A DNA stretch of 64,000 bases from Anaerolineae bacterium (GTDB lineage: Bacteria > Chloroflexota > Anaerolineae > Aggregatilineales > Phototrophicaceae), in assembly GCA_022825675.1 (NCBI GenBank), contig JAJDWK010000004.1, forward strand, positions 30,301 to 94,300, given 5' to 3'. Positions 26,979 through 35,751 of the stretch are shown here, piece by piece (position 1 is the first letter of the stretch; each line of letters begins with the position of its first letter). Below the pieces are notes generated by a model that worked only from the letters and a program-made list of their open reading frames with translations, ran no database searches and was not told the DNA's origin. Both the position numbers and the translations under genes were made by a program.

Positions 26979-28037
26979 TCACAGCAGTTTTAACAATCGC
27001 TTGGATACCATAGTATACGCGGAATAGAGCAGCGGCTGCGGCACAAAATCCCAAGCGCCGATGTGTTGTATCGTCTCGCCGCGGAAGCCGCGCTTGAACT
27101 GATAGACGCCCCAGAGCGGGTCGGTTTCGTCAAAGACATCAGGCGCGCCCCACATGTCATAGACCGCGAATCCCCGCGCTTTCGCCCATTGTATCGCCGC
27201 CCATTGCAGGGCGTAATTCGGCATCCGGCGGCGTTCCTCGTTGGCGGAAGCGCCATAAAAATACCAGCATCTGCGCCCGAAATGGAAGAGGATGACCTGG
27301 GCGATGGCGCGCCTGTCATATTCGGCGATGAAAGCCTGGGCAAGCCCCGCGCGCATAAACTCCCGCCAGGCGCGCTGATAATACTCGAAAGGGCGGATGA
27401 GAAAATCATTCCGTTCCCCAGTCGCTTGATACAGTTGATAGAGCTGCGGCAAATCGGCTTCGCCTGCGGGGCGGACGCTGACGCCTTTTTTTGCTGCCGT
27501 CCGTATTTTCCGCCGCGTATTGCCGCTGAATCCCGCCAGGATATCCGCCAGTTCGGGGCGCAAATCGATGGCGAGCGTATTGCGAAATTGCACCTGCGCA
27601 TCAGAAAAGCGCCAGCCGCGCCGCTGCAGCAGCGCCATAAACGCGCTGCCAGTCGCGTCCCGGCGCTCGGGCGGGCTGGCGCTGAGGCCGCGCGCCAAGA
27701 TGACATCGGGGTCAATCTTCAGCCACATGACGCCTAACTTGCGGGCTTGTTGTTCCAGCTCGCTCAAGACCGCCGCCGCCAAATCGAGATCGCGGTAGTC
27801 TAATGCCGGACCTTTGCTCACATACATCACTTTGAAAGGACCGAGCTTGCGCGTCCCCAGGCTCGCCATTGCCACAAGCTCACCGCCGCGCCAGAAGGCG
27901 AGCCGCAGCGGCGTCCAGCCGCCAGTCGCCCGCTTGAACTCCCCCCATTCCCAGCTCTGCAAAATATGCGCGCCGGGCAATGCGCGCAGGCTGGCGTTCC
28001 AGCGGCGCTTGCAATCAATTTCGCGGATGCCAAGCAT
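26979..28037 (-). CDS. FemAB/FmhB-type peptidoglycan-bridge aminoacyltransferase (copy 1)
   Basis: A 352-aa protein with the twin GNAT-like folds of the FemABX family, which use aminoacyl-tRNA to add amino acids to the peptide of lipid II. Recognisable segments are AHILQSWEWGEFKRATGGW, NTRRKIRTAAKKGVSVR, CWYFYGASANEERRRMPNYAL and the C-terminal YDMWGAPDVFDETDPLWGVY with FKRGF. This is the FemAB-like group common in bacteria without pentaglycine bridges. A close relative lies immediately upstream, 18 bases away, pointing to tandem duplication and perhaps two successive bridge residues. Confidence 0.88.
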   Translation of the reverse strand: MLGIREIDCKRRWNASLRALPGAHILQSWEWGEFKRATGGWTPLRLAFWRGGELVAMASLGTRKLGPFKVMYVSKGPALDYRDLDLAAAVLSELEQQARKLGVMWLKIDPDVILARGLSASPPERRDATGSAFMALLQRRGWRFSDAQVQFRNTLAIDLRPELADILAGFSGNTRRKIRTAAKKGVSVRPAGEADLPQLYQLYQATGERNDFLIRPFEYYQRAWREFMRAGLAQAFIAEYDRRAIAQVILFHFGRRCWYFYGASANEERRRMPNYALQWAAIQWAKARGFAVYDMWGAPDVFDETDPLWGVYQFKRGFRGETIQHIGAWDFVPQPLLYSAYTMVSKRLLKLL

Positions 28038-28055
28038 GATGCCCGCTTCCCCCGC

Positions 28056-29096
28056 CTAGTCGCGCAATCTCAGCGCGCCGCGATAGGCATGATACACGAG
28101 CGGATTGTAGACAAAATCCCAAGCGCCAAGCGTACGCTTCACAACGCCTCCCCAGCCGCGTTTGAAGCCGTAGACGCCCCATAAGCCATCACGCCGCTGC
28201 TTGAACTGCGCCTCCAGCGTGTCGCGGTCATAGTCGGGCACGCCCCACAAATCATAGCTGCGGCAGCCGCGCGCCCGCGCCCATTGGATCGCCGCCCACT
28301 GGATGCCGTAGCTGGCATAGACCTTGCCCTGCGCCCGCGAGGACGCGCCATAGAGATACCAGGCGCGCTCGCCCAGGGCGAAGACCATAATCGCCGCCAG
28401 CAGCTCGCCCTCATGCCGCGCCGTCAGCAGCGCCCCATAGTGCGGCATGAAGAGCTGGAAAGCCGCTTCAAAATAGTCTTGACTGTGCACGCCGAAGCCG
28501 TTGCGCCCGCCCGTCTGCGCCATCAAGGCGCTGAACGCGCCCAAATCCGCGGCGGAACCGGCACCGCATTCGAGCTTGCTCGCCAAACTTTTGCGGATTT
28601 TGCGCCGCGTCCCCTGGTTCATGCGCTGCAGGATTTGTCCGTCTTCAGCGGCGATATCAAGCATGATGGTGCGCGGCGGCTGGATCGTCTGCGGGCTTTC
28701 GCGGAAGCCCATGCCCGCCAAGTCCAGCGCCGGCTCGTTTGTCAGATGCCCCGGCTCCAGCTTCAAAAATGCCGCGCCCGTCTCTTTGCCTATCGCCGCC
28801 CACAGCTGCGGATAGAGGCTGGGCTGCGCCGCATAGCCGCCCATCGGCGCATAAGCCAGCCAGCCCGCGCCCAGCGGCAGGCGCTTCAAAAGCACCTGCG
28901 CCCCCGCTTGTATCCGCCCGCCAGCCGCCAGCGCCACCACCCGCGAGCGCCAGCCGAAGCGCGCTTTTAGCGCCGCCCACGGGGAAAGCTGCAAAATATG
29001 GGCGCGCGGCTGGGCGCGTACAAAGGTGTCCCATTCTGGCGCGCTTGGCTTGATAATGCTTGGCTGGCAGTCGCCAGTCGCTCTCGCTTTTGACAT
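28056..29096 (-). CDS. FemAB/FmhB-type peptidoglycan-bridge aminoacyltransferase (copy 2)
   Basis: A 346-aa paralogue of the next gene, with matching landmarks: AHILQLSPWAALKARFGW, GTRRKIRKSLASKLECG, AWYLYGASSRAQGKVYASYG, YDLWGVPDYDRDTLEAQF and the C-terminal GLWGVYGFKRGWGG. Identity is moderate by eye, so the duplication is old and the two copies may differ in donor amino acid or in position of addition. It leads a three-gene unit with copy 1 and the PhyH-like gene, and is divergent from the nuo operon. Confidence 0.88.
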   Translation of the reverse strand: MSKARATGDCQPSIIKPSAPEWDTFVRAQPRAHILQLSPWAALKARFGWRSRVVALAAGGRIQAGAQVLLKRLPLGAGWLAYAPMGGYAAQPSLYPQLWAAIGKETGAAFLKLEPGHLTNEPALDLAGMGFRESPQTIQPPRTIMLDIAAEDGQILQRMNQGTRRKIRKSLASKLECGAGSAADLGAFSALMAQTGGRNGFGVHSQDYFEAAFQLFMPHYGALLTARHEGELLAAIMVFALGERAWYLYGASSRAQGKVYASYGIQWAAIQWARARGCRSYDLWGVPDYDRDTLEAQFKQRRDGLWGVYGFKRGWGGVVKRTLGAWDFVYNPLVYHAYRGALRLRD

Positions 29097-29175
29097 CCCG
29101 ACCTTGGGACGGATTCCGCTTTTTCCGCAGCCGCCAGTGTACAGCCCGCTGGCGGAATCCGCCGCTAATCTTCCG

Positions 29176-29204
29176 TTGCATACTCAATTCGCTGCTGCTA
29201 TACT
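29176..29204 (+). promoter_or_regulatory. nuoA: Candidate promoter of the nuo operon
   Basis: TTGCAT (29176-29181), a 17-base spacer and TATACT (29199-29204), with TGC directly before the -10. The start point would be near 29211, giving a leader of about 90 bases. The -35 matches only three of six bases, so the extended -10 carries the call. Confidence 0.5.
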
Positions 29205-29229
29205 ATTGCAGCTTGTGATAAATGGCGCA

Positions 29230-29238
29230 ATCATATCA
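29230..29238 (-). promoter_or_regulatory. Candidate extended -10 for the FemAB unit
   Basis: On the minus strand this reads TGATATGAT, a TGn extended -10 joined to TATGAT. It would start transcription near 29223, about 127 bases before the first FemAB gene. It faces the nuo promoter, and the two would overlap head-on. No -35 is convincing. Confidence 0.3.
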
Positions 29239-29302
29239 GCGCAGTTTGGGCAGCAAGCGCGCCGGGCAGCTATGCCGCGCCAAACACGAAGGTGGTTCGT
29301 GA

Positions 29303-29665
29303 ATGAATGTATTACATGAGTGGGCGTTCATCGGCGTATTTGCGATTTTGGCACCAGTTTTCCCCGCCTTGCCGATTGTCATCGCCCGCCTCTTCCGCCC
29401 GCGCAAGCCGAATGCGCTCAAATCCTCGACTTATGAATGCGGCGTGGAGACCATCGGCGATACCTGGGTGCAATTCCGCGTACAGTATTATATTTATGGC
29501 TTAATCTTCCTCGTATTTGATGTTGAAATGGTCTTCCTGTTCCCTTGGGCGGCCGCTTATAACGAGATGTCTTTATTCGGCTTCGTAGCGGGCTTCCTTT
29601 TCATCTTCCTGCTGACGGACGCGCTCTTTTATGCCTGGAAGAAAAACGCGCTGGATTGGAAATAG
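29303..29665 (+). CDS. nuoA: NADH-quinone oxidoreductase subunit A
   Basis: A 120-aa membrane subunit of complex I with three helices. The conserved cytoplasmic loop between helices 1 and 2 holds KSSTYECGVETIGD, whose cysteine lies near the quinone channel. Helix 2 has YYIYGLIFLVFDVEMVFLFPW with the family's acidic residues. GAAGGTGG precedes the ATG. In most genomes nuoB, C and D come next, but here nuoH follows after 21 bases, so the peripheral connecting subunits are coded elsewhere. Confidence 0.95.
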   Translation: MNVLHEWAFIGVFAILAPVFPALPIVIARLFRPRKPNALKSSTYECGVETIGDTWVQFRVQYYIYGLIFLVFDVEMVFLFPWAAAYNEMSLFGFVAGFLFIFLLTDALFYAWKKNALDWK

Positions 29666-29686
29666 CGGGGCACGCGGGAGAGGCGC

Positions 29687-30904
29687 ATGGACAACCTTTG
29701 CACAGGCTTGTGTACCTTGCTGCTGGACGGCGGCTTTGATGCGGGTTTGGCACAGTTTCTCTCGCTCCTGGTGGGGGTCTTGCTGGTCAGCGGCGTGCCC
29801 CTTATCACGGTAATCCTGTTGATTTGGGTTGAACGCAAAGTAGCCGCCCGTATCCAGGATCGCATCGGTCCCAACCGCGTTGGTCCCATCGGCTTGCTGC
29901 AAACGCTCGCTGATATGATAAAACTGCTGAGCAAAGAAGACATCACGCCAACTTCCGCCGACCGTCTATTGTATAATGCCGCGCCGCTGGTCTCTTTTGC
30001 ATCAGTTGTGCTGATTTGGGCGGTGATACCCTTCACCCCGTTCCATTACGGCGTCGACCTGGAAATTGGCGCGCTGTATTTTGTGGCGATCGCTTCTTTT
30101 GGCACGCTGGCGATTATGGTCGCCGGCTGGGCGAGCAACAATAAATACGCGCTTTTGGGCGCATTCCGCGTGGTGGCGCTGCTGGTGAGTTACGAAGTGC
30201 CGCTGGTCTTCGCGCTGCTGGCGCCGGTGATGCTCGCCGGCAGTATGAGCCTGCTTGATATCGTCAACGCCCAATCCGGCATGTGGTTTGTTATCCTGTC
30301 GCCGCTGGCATTTGTCATCTTTTATGTCTCATCACAGGCGGAGACCGGGCGCGCCCCCTTCGATCTCATTGAAGCGGAATCCGAATTGGTCGCCGGCTTC
30401 AACATCGAATATTCCGGCATGAAGTTCGGCATGTTTTTCGCCGCCGAGTTCCTGCATGTCTTCACCAATGGCATTTTGATGGCGATTCTTTTCTTCGGCG
30501 GCTGGATGGGACCGCTCTATTACGAATCGCCGCTGATAGCCTTCGCCTGGCTGGGCGCGAAAGGCGGGCTTATCTATCTCACCACGCTTTGGCTGCGCAA
30601 TACTGTGCCGCGCCTGCGCATCGACCAAATCATGGCATTTAATTGGAAATGCCTGGTGCCGCTGTCCATCGCCAATATCGTCGCCGTGTCGCTGGCTTTG
30701 AAAGTGCTGCAAGAATTGGACTTGGCGCCGCGCCAGCTGATAGGCGCGGGCATCGGCGAAATGCTGCCGACAACAGTCGTCATGCTGCTGATAAATGGCG
30801 CTATCGGCCTCTATCTGCTGGGCATATTGCGGCGGCGCGGGCAAGAGGCGCGCCGCGAATTCCAGGCTGCCAGCCAAGCCTATGCGGCTGCGCCCGCCGA
30901 CTAA
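29687..30904 (+). CDS. nuoH: NADH-quinone oxidoreductase subunit H
   Basis: A 405-aa membrane subunit that forms most of the quinone chamber roof and links the peripheral to the membrane arm. Signatures are WVERKVAARIQDRIGPNRVG near residue 46, LADMIKLLSKEDITP, and the acidic quinone-loop segment SSQAETGRAPFDLIEAESEL, then VAGFNIEYSGMKFGMFF. About eight helices are present. Its acidic residues are intact, so it should be functional. nuoI, which normally follows nuoH, is missing and nuoJ is next. Confidence 0.96.
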   Translation: MDNLCTGLCTLLLDGGFDAGLAQFLSLLVGVLLVSGVPLITVILLIWVERKVAARIQDRIGPNRVGPIGLLQTLADMIKLLSKEDITPTSADRLLYNAAPLVSFASVVLIWAVIPFTPFHYGVDLEIGALYFVAIASFGTLAIMVAGWASNNKYALLGAFRVVALLVSYEVPLVFALLAPVMLAGSMSLLDIVNAQSGMWFVILSPLAFVIFYVSSQAETGRAPFDLIEAESELVAGFNIEYSGMKFGMFFAAEFLHVFTNGILMAILFFGGWMGPLYYESPLIAFAWLGAKGGLIYLTTLWLRNTVPRLRIDQIMAFNWKCLVPLSIANIVAVSLALKVLQELDLAPRQLIGAGIGEMLPTTVVMLLINGAIGLYLLGILRRRGQEARREFQAASQAYAAAPAD

Positions 30905-30917
30905 GGAGAAGGAGGGG

Positions 30918-31430
30918 ATGGAACTTAACGCGGTTACAATCGGTTTCGCCGTCTTCACCATTTTCACCCTCGGCGGCGGCTTCGGCGTGGTCACCACGCG
31001 CAACCTCTTCCAAGGCACCATCTGGCTCATGGTCAGCCTGTTCGGCGTCGCCGGCTACTTTATATTGTTGAGCGCGCCTTTCCTGGCGGCAGTGCAGATA
31101 CTCGTCTACATCGGCGCGATCGCCATTCTTATCACCTTCGCAGTCATGCTCACCCGCAGCGTTACCCGCATCAAAGTGCGTTATATCCGCCTGCTGCCGA
31201 GTTTTATCGGTTCGCTGCTGGTATTTTTGATATTGCTCTTCGGCATCACAGTGCCGATTTTTGGCGGGCAATTGCCAGAAGCCGCGCCGCAAACGGTCGC
31301 CTCCACCCGTGATTTGGGCGCGGCGCTGGTGTCCGAACATGGCTATGTCGTGCCCTTTATGCTGGCATCGGTTCTGCTGACGGGCGCGATGATTGGCGCG
31401 ATTTTCATCGCCCGCGACGAGAAGGCTTAG
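30918..31430 (+). CDS. nuoJ: NADH-quinone oxidoreductase subunit J
   Basis: A 170-aa subunit with five helices, part of the E-channel at the base of the membrane arm. The conserved helix 3 reads FLAAVQILVYIGAIAILITF, containing the pi-bulge region that switches between active and resting forms. The ATG follows GGAGGGG by three to four bases; any longer N-terminus would run back into nuoH. It ends 10 bases before nuoK. Confidence 0.95.
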   Translation: MELNAVTIGFAVFTIFTLGGGFGVVTTRNLFQGTIWLMVSLFGVAGYFILLSAPFLAAVQILVYIGAIAILITFAVMLTRSVTRIKVRYIRLLPSFIGSLLVFLILLFGITVPIFGGQLPEAAPQTVASTRDLGAALVSEHGYVVPFMLASVLLTGAMIGAIFIARDEKA

Positions 31431-31440
31431 GGAGCGCGGC

Positions 31441-31758
31441 ATGGTACCTCTCTGGATGTATCTGGCGGTTGCCGCGGCGCTTTTCTCGCTGGGCGTCTTC
31501 GGCGTCCTGGCGCGGCGCAACGCTGTCGCCATTTTGATGAGCGTTGAATTGATGCTGAACGCCGTCAATATCAACCTGGTCGCCTTCTGGCGCTACAGCG
31601 AAACCGGCACCGACCTGCTGCTCAATGGCTATGCCTTCACCGCCTTCGTCCTGATTGTCGCGGCGGCGGAAGCGGCGGTTGGCTTGGCAATCATCATCAC
31701 AGTCTATCGCAATCGGCGCTCGGTCATCCCGGAAGAAGCCACCGCGCTGAAAGGATAA
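31441..31758 (+). CDS. nuoK: NADH-quinone oxidoreductase subunit K
   Basis: A 105-aa, three-helix subunit homologous to MrpC. Helix 2 has AILMSVELMLNAVNINLVAF with the first proton-path glutamate, and helix 3 has FVLIVAAAEAAVGLAIIITV with the second. Both essential glutamates are thus kept. Spacing to its neighbours is 10 and 8 bases, consistent with one transcript. Confidence 0.96.
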   Translation: MVPLWMYLAVAAALFSLGVFGVLARRNAVAILMSVELMLNAVNINLVAFWRYSETGTDLLLNGYAFTAFVLIVAAAEAAVGLAIIITVYRNRRSVIPEEATALKG

Positions 31759-31766
31759 GGATCGCA

Positions 31767-34097
31767 ATGGACTTGCTCAACGATCCCCACATGTTGCCTT
31801 GGCTGATTCCGGCGGGTCCGCTGCTGGCTTTCCTCCTCATCTCTTTGATTACCAACAAGTCCAAGCTGGTAGCCGGCAACAGCCATCACGATTTCAACGC
31901 CAATCACGGCTCGTACCCCGGGCTGATGGTGCCGGTCGTGCATCCCGCCAGCCGTGTCATCAGCGTCATCGTGGGCTTGCTCGGCGTTGTCGCCGCCCTC
32001 GTCTTCAGCTGGCTGACCCTGGCGGAAGCCTCCCAGCTGCATCACCTCGGTCCTGAAGTGCTGGCGAGCGACATCGCCTGGATGGACACCGGCGCGACCG
32101 CCTTTCACATAGGCGTCTTGATTGACCCGGCGACCGTCATCATGCTGATAATGGTGCCAATCGCCGTGCTCATGATCTTTATCTATTCCATCGGCTATAT
32201 GGCGCATGACCCGCGCCAAGCCCGTTTCTTCGCGCTGATTTCGCTTTTCGCCGGCGCGATGCTGACGCTGGTGGTGGCGGATAATCTGCTGCTGCTTTTC
32301 GTCGGCTGGGAGATTATGGGCGCTTGTTCTTATCTGCTCATCGGCTTCTGGTTTGAGAAGGAAAGCGCCTACAAAGCGGCAATCAAAGCCTTCACCACCA
32401 CCCGCGTCGCCGATGTTGTCATGCTGCTGGGCATCGTTTATCTGTACAGCATCACCGGCACGCTCAACTTCCGCGATATTATGTACAACCCGGAGGCGCT
32501 GGACCTGCTGGCGACAACGACGCCGATTATTTTCGGCGGCTGGACGGTCAGCGCCGCCAGCATCATCGGCATCTTCCTCATCATCGGCACAGTCGGCAAA
32601 TCCGCCCAATTTCCCTTGCATGTCTGGCTGCCAGATGCCATGGAAGGTCCCACGCCCGTCAGCGCGATGATTCACGCGGCGGCGATGGTCTCGGCGGGCA
32701 TATTCTCGCTGATTCGTTTGTATCCGCTTTTTGCCGCTGGCGGCGATCCGCATCATGGCATTATGACGGAGCCACTGGCTTTCATGGCGGTGGTCGGCGC
32801 GTTCACGGCGCTGTTGGCAGCCACGATGGCGCTGGTGCAAAATGATGTGAAAGCGGTGCTCGCCTATTCCACGATTTCCCAGCTGGGCTTCATGATGGCG
32901 GCGCTGGGCATCGGCGCCTATATCGCCGCCGCCTTCCATCTCATCACCCATGCTTTTTTCAAAGCGCTGCTGTTTATGGCGGCGGGCTCGGTCATCCATG
33001 GCATGGAACATGGCGAGCATCATGCGCATGAACATGGCGACCATGGACATGCCGAGGGGCATCACGGCGGAGAACATTTCGACCCGCAAGATATGCGCAA
33101 CATGGGCGGCTTGCGCAAGACCATGCCGGTAACATTCTGGACCTTCCTCATAGGCGGCTTGTCGCTGGCGGGAATGCCGATTATCACCGCTGGCTTTTGG
33201 TCAAAAGACGAGATTCTGGCGGATGCCTGGCTGGTGCTTGACAAATACGGCAGCGGCGCGCATGCGCTGGTATTTGCGCTGCTGGCGGTCGCCGCGTTTA
33301 TGACCGCCTTCTACACCATGCGCCAGATTTCGCTGACCTTCGCTGGCGAGGCGCGCAGCGAAGCGGCAAAACATGCCAACCTGGGGCAGGGCATCGTCAG
33401 CTTCACGATGACATTGCCGCTGCTGATTTTGGCAGTCTTCGCCCTCGGCGCTGGCTTTGTCGGCGTGCCAACCGATTTCCCGGTGTTTGGCGCGATATTC
33501 TCGCCCGAATACAACAACTTCAAACATCTTATGATCGAGGCGCTGCCCCTGACAGAAGCGACCGCCGCCTTCGCCTCGCTGCCCGATTATCACGCCAAGC
33601 CGCCGCCATTCCATATCGTGCCGGTGGCGACATCTTTCCTGGTCGCGCTCGGGGGCTTGTGGCTGGGTTATTTGATATATTGGCGCAAGCCGCTCAAAGC
33701 GGGCGAGACTGACCCGATAGTCAGTTTCCTAGGTCCGCTGCATGCGGTGCTGCAGAATCGCTATTATCTGGATGAAATCTACATCGCCGTATTCGTGAAG
33801 CCATCACAATGGCTGGCGGCGCAGGTCATCGTCTTTCTCGACCGCGGCATCATCGACAGCTTCCTGCACATCATCGCGCGCATCTTCACCTGGCTGGGCG
33901 ATTTGATTAAGGTCTTGAACCTCTGGCTGATTGACGGCGTCGGTGATGGCATCCCCATCGCGATCTTCAGTTTCGGCGGTTGGCTGCGGCGCATGCAGAG
34001 CGGGCGCGTCCAGCAGTATCTGCTGCTGGTGCTGGCGGCGGCTGTCATAATTGGCTTGGCGCTTGTCCTGTCGGCAGGCGCGGCAACGACGGCTTAG
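31767..34097 (+). CDS. nuoL: NADH-quinone oxidoreductase subunit L with extended lateral helix
   Basis: The distal antiporter-like proton pump, 776 aa against roughly 610 in E. coli. Pump residues are present: WEIMGACSYLLIGFWFE (acid in helix 5), IGTVGKSAQFPLHVWLPDA (Lys in helix 7) and IHAAAMVSAGIFSLIR. Two unusual additions exist. One is a 27-codon His-rich loop at 32997-33077 before DMRNMGGLRKTMP. The other is a C-terminal lateral-helix region (DRGIIDS to SGRVQQY) about 30 residues longer than in E. coli, starting near residue 690. The longer helix would have room to brace one more pump subunit, matching the duplicated nuoM downstream. Confidence 0.96.
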   Translation: MDLLNDPHMLPWLIPAGPLLAFLLISLITNKSKLVAGNSHHDFNANHGSYPGLMVPVVHPASRVISVIVGLLGVVAALVFSWLTLAEASQLHHLGPEVLASDIAWMDTGATAFHIGVLIDPATVIMLIMVPIAVLMIFIYSIGYMAHDPRQARFFALISLFAGAMLTLVVADNLLLLFVGWEIMGACSYLLIGFWFEKESAYKAAIKAFTTTRVADVVMLLGIVYLYSITGTLNFRDIMYNPEALDLLATTTPIIFGGWTVSAASIIGIFLIIGTVGKSAQFPLHVWLPDAMEGPTPVSAMIHAAAMVSAGIFSLIRLYPLFAAGGDPHHGIMTEPLAFMAVVGAFTALLAATMALVQNDVKAVLAYSTISQLGFMMAALGIGAYIAAAFHLITHAFFKALLFMAAGSVIHGMEHGEHHAHEHGDHGHAEGHHGGEHFDPQDMRNMGGLRKTMPVTFWTFLIGGLSLAGMPIITAGFWSKDEILADAWLVLDKYGSGAHALVFALLAVAAFMTAFYTMRQISLTFAGEARSEAAKHANLGQGIVSFTMTLPLLILAVFALGAGFVGVPTDFPVFGAIFSPEYNNFKHLMIEALPLTEATAAFASLPDYHAKPPPFHIVPVATSFLVALGGLWLGYLIYWRKPLKAGETDPIVSFLGPLHAVLQNRYYLDEIYIAVFVKPSQWLAAQVIVFLDRGIIDSFLHIIARIFTWLGDLIKVLNLWLIDGVGDGIPIAIFSFGGWLRRMQSGRVQQYLLLVLAAAVIIGLALVLSAGAATTA

Positions 34098-34109
34098 GGA
34101 GACGCATTC

Positions 34110-35741
34110 ATGATTGATATCTTCGGGATTGACGCGCTCTCGCTGCTGGTCTTCGGTCCAGCGCTCAGCGCCTTCGTGGTCGCCGCCCTCGCCTCGCTGA
34201 CCCCCAGCAAAGAAATCGGGCGCTGGGTCGCGCTGATTTTGGCGCTCCTGCTCGCGGCGCTGTCGATTCGCGTCTTCCAGGAGTATCAAGCGGCGGGCTT
34301 CGCCATCGGCGACGAGCAATTCATCGTGACGCAGGATTACCCCTGGTTCGAGGCGATTGGCGCCCGCTGGACGCTAGGCATTGATGGCATCAGCGCCGTG
34401 ATGGTCCTGCTCACTGGCATCCTGACGCCGCTGGCGATCCTGGCGAGCTGGAATGTCGAAGACCGCTCCAATATGCACCTGGCGCTGCTGCTCTTCTTTG
34501 AAACAGGCAGCATGGGCGTCTTCATGGCGATGGACTTGATGGTCTTCTTCCTCTTTTATGAGCTGACGCTGGTGCCGATGTATTTCCTGATAAATCAGTG
34601 GGGCAGTTTGCCCAAGCCCGGCGTCAAATACAGCGGACGCTTCTACGCCTCCACAAAATTCATGATTTATTCCTTCGGCGGCACCTTGGGTATGCTGCTG
34701 GCGACCCAGCTCATCGGCTGGTCGGCTGGCACCTTCGCCATCGCCGATTTGACCGCCAGCTGGCCCCTCTTCCGCCAGGGGCAGGCGCTGCTGGGCATTG
34801 ATGTCAGCACCGTCAAAGCGCTGGCATTTATCGGCTTCATCGTCGCCTTCGGCATAAAAGTGCCGATTTGGCCCTTCCATACCTGGCTGCCCGATGCCCA
34901 TGGCGAAGCGCCCACCGCCGGCTCGATGCTCTTGGCGGGCGTCATGTTGAAATTGGGCGCGTACGGTTTCATCCGCCTGGTGGTGCCGCTTTTCCCCGAA
35001 GTCTGGCTGACGGAAGTCATGATTATCGGCATCAATGTGGCGACGCTATTCGCCATCCTGTCCGTTGTTGGCATCGTGCTCGGCGCTTTTGCCGCCTTCG
35101 GCCAGACCGATATCAAGCGCCTGGTCGCCTACAGCTCGGTGAATCACATGGGATTTGTCGGCATCGGCATCGCCGTTTTCGCGCAGACTTACGCCCAACT
35201 TTGGAGCGGCGCGGAAACCGCCGATATGCAATCGGCGATTCTCGCTGGCAACGGCACGGTATTACAAATGTTCAACCACGGGCTCAGCTCGGCGGGCATG
35301 TTTTTGCTGGCGGGCGCTCTCTATCACAAGACGCACACGCGCGAGCTTTCGGAATATGGCGGGCTTTGGGTCAAAGCGCCGATTATGGGCGCTATTCTCA
35401 TCTTCACCAGCTTCGCCAGCCTGGGCTTGCCCGGCTTGAATGGCTTCGTCGGCGAATTTCTCATCGTGCGCGGCGCGTGGACGCAATTCACAGCGCTGAC
35501 TGCCATCTCTATGCTTGGCTTGCTTTTCACCGGCGGCTACATTCTCAAAGGCATCCGCGCCGTTTTGCACGGTCCTTTTAATATGCGCTGGCGCGGCATT
35601 AACCTGGAGCTGACGCCGGCGGAATTGCTGGGCATCGCGCCCCTGCTGCTGCTGATGCTGCTGACGGGCATCTATCCCAACTGGATTCTGCCTATGATTA
35701 ACACCACGGTCTCGACTGTATTTGTCGGCTTGACGAGCTAG
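34110..35741 (+). CDS. nuoM: NADH-quinone oxidoreductase subunit M, first copy
   Basis: A 543-aa antiporter-like proton-pumping subunit with about 14 helices. Key residues are in place: the helix-5 glutamate in FFLFYELTLVPMYFLI, Lys250 in AFGIKVPIWPFHTWLPDAH, a second lysine in GVMLKLGAYGF, and the C-terminal LNGFVGEFLI glutamate. A complete copy, expected to pump. The second NuoM follows after 10 bases. Confidence 0.95.
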   Translation: MIDIFGIDALSLLVFGPALSAFVVAALASLTPSKEIGRWVALILALLLAALSIRVFQEYQAAGFAIGDEQFIVTQDYPWFEAIGARWTLGIDGISAVMVLLTGILTPLAILASWNVEDRSNMHLALLLFFETGSMGVFMAMDLMVFFLFYELTLVPMYFLINQWGSLPKPGVKYSGRFYASTKFMIYSFGGTLGMLLATQLIGWSAGTFAIADLTASWPLFRQGQALLGIDVSTVKALAFIGFIVAFGIKVPIWPFHTWLPDAHGEAPTAGSMLLAGVMLKLGAYGFIRLVVPLFPEVWLTEVMIIGINVATLFAILSVVGIVLGAFAAFGQTDIKRLVAYSSVNHMGFVGIGIAVFAQTYAQLWSGAETADMQSAILAGNGTVLQMFNHGLSSAGMFLLAGALYHKTHTRELSEYGGLWVKAPIMGAILIFTSFASLGLPGLNGFVGEFLIVRGAWTQFTALTAISMLGLLFTGGYILKGIRAVLHGPFNMRWRGINLELTPAELLGIAPLLLLMLLTGIYPNWILPMINTTVSTVFVGLTS

Positions 35742-35751
35742 GAACCGCCCT

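Noticed and set aside
31704..33089. 461-codon minus-strand frame inside nuoL
   Set aside because: Its translation is His/Arg/Asp-rich low complexity and covers the conserved nuoL frame; it is a shadow.
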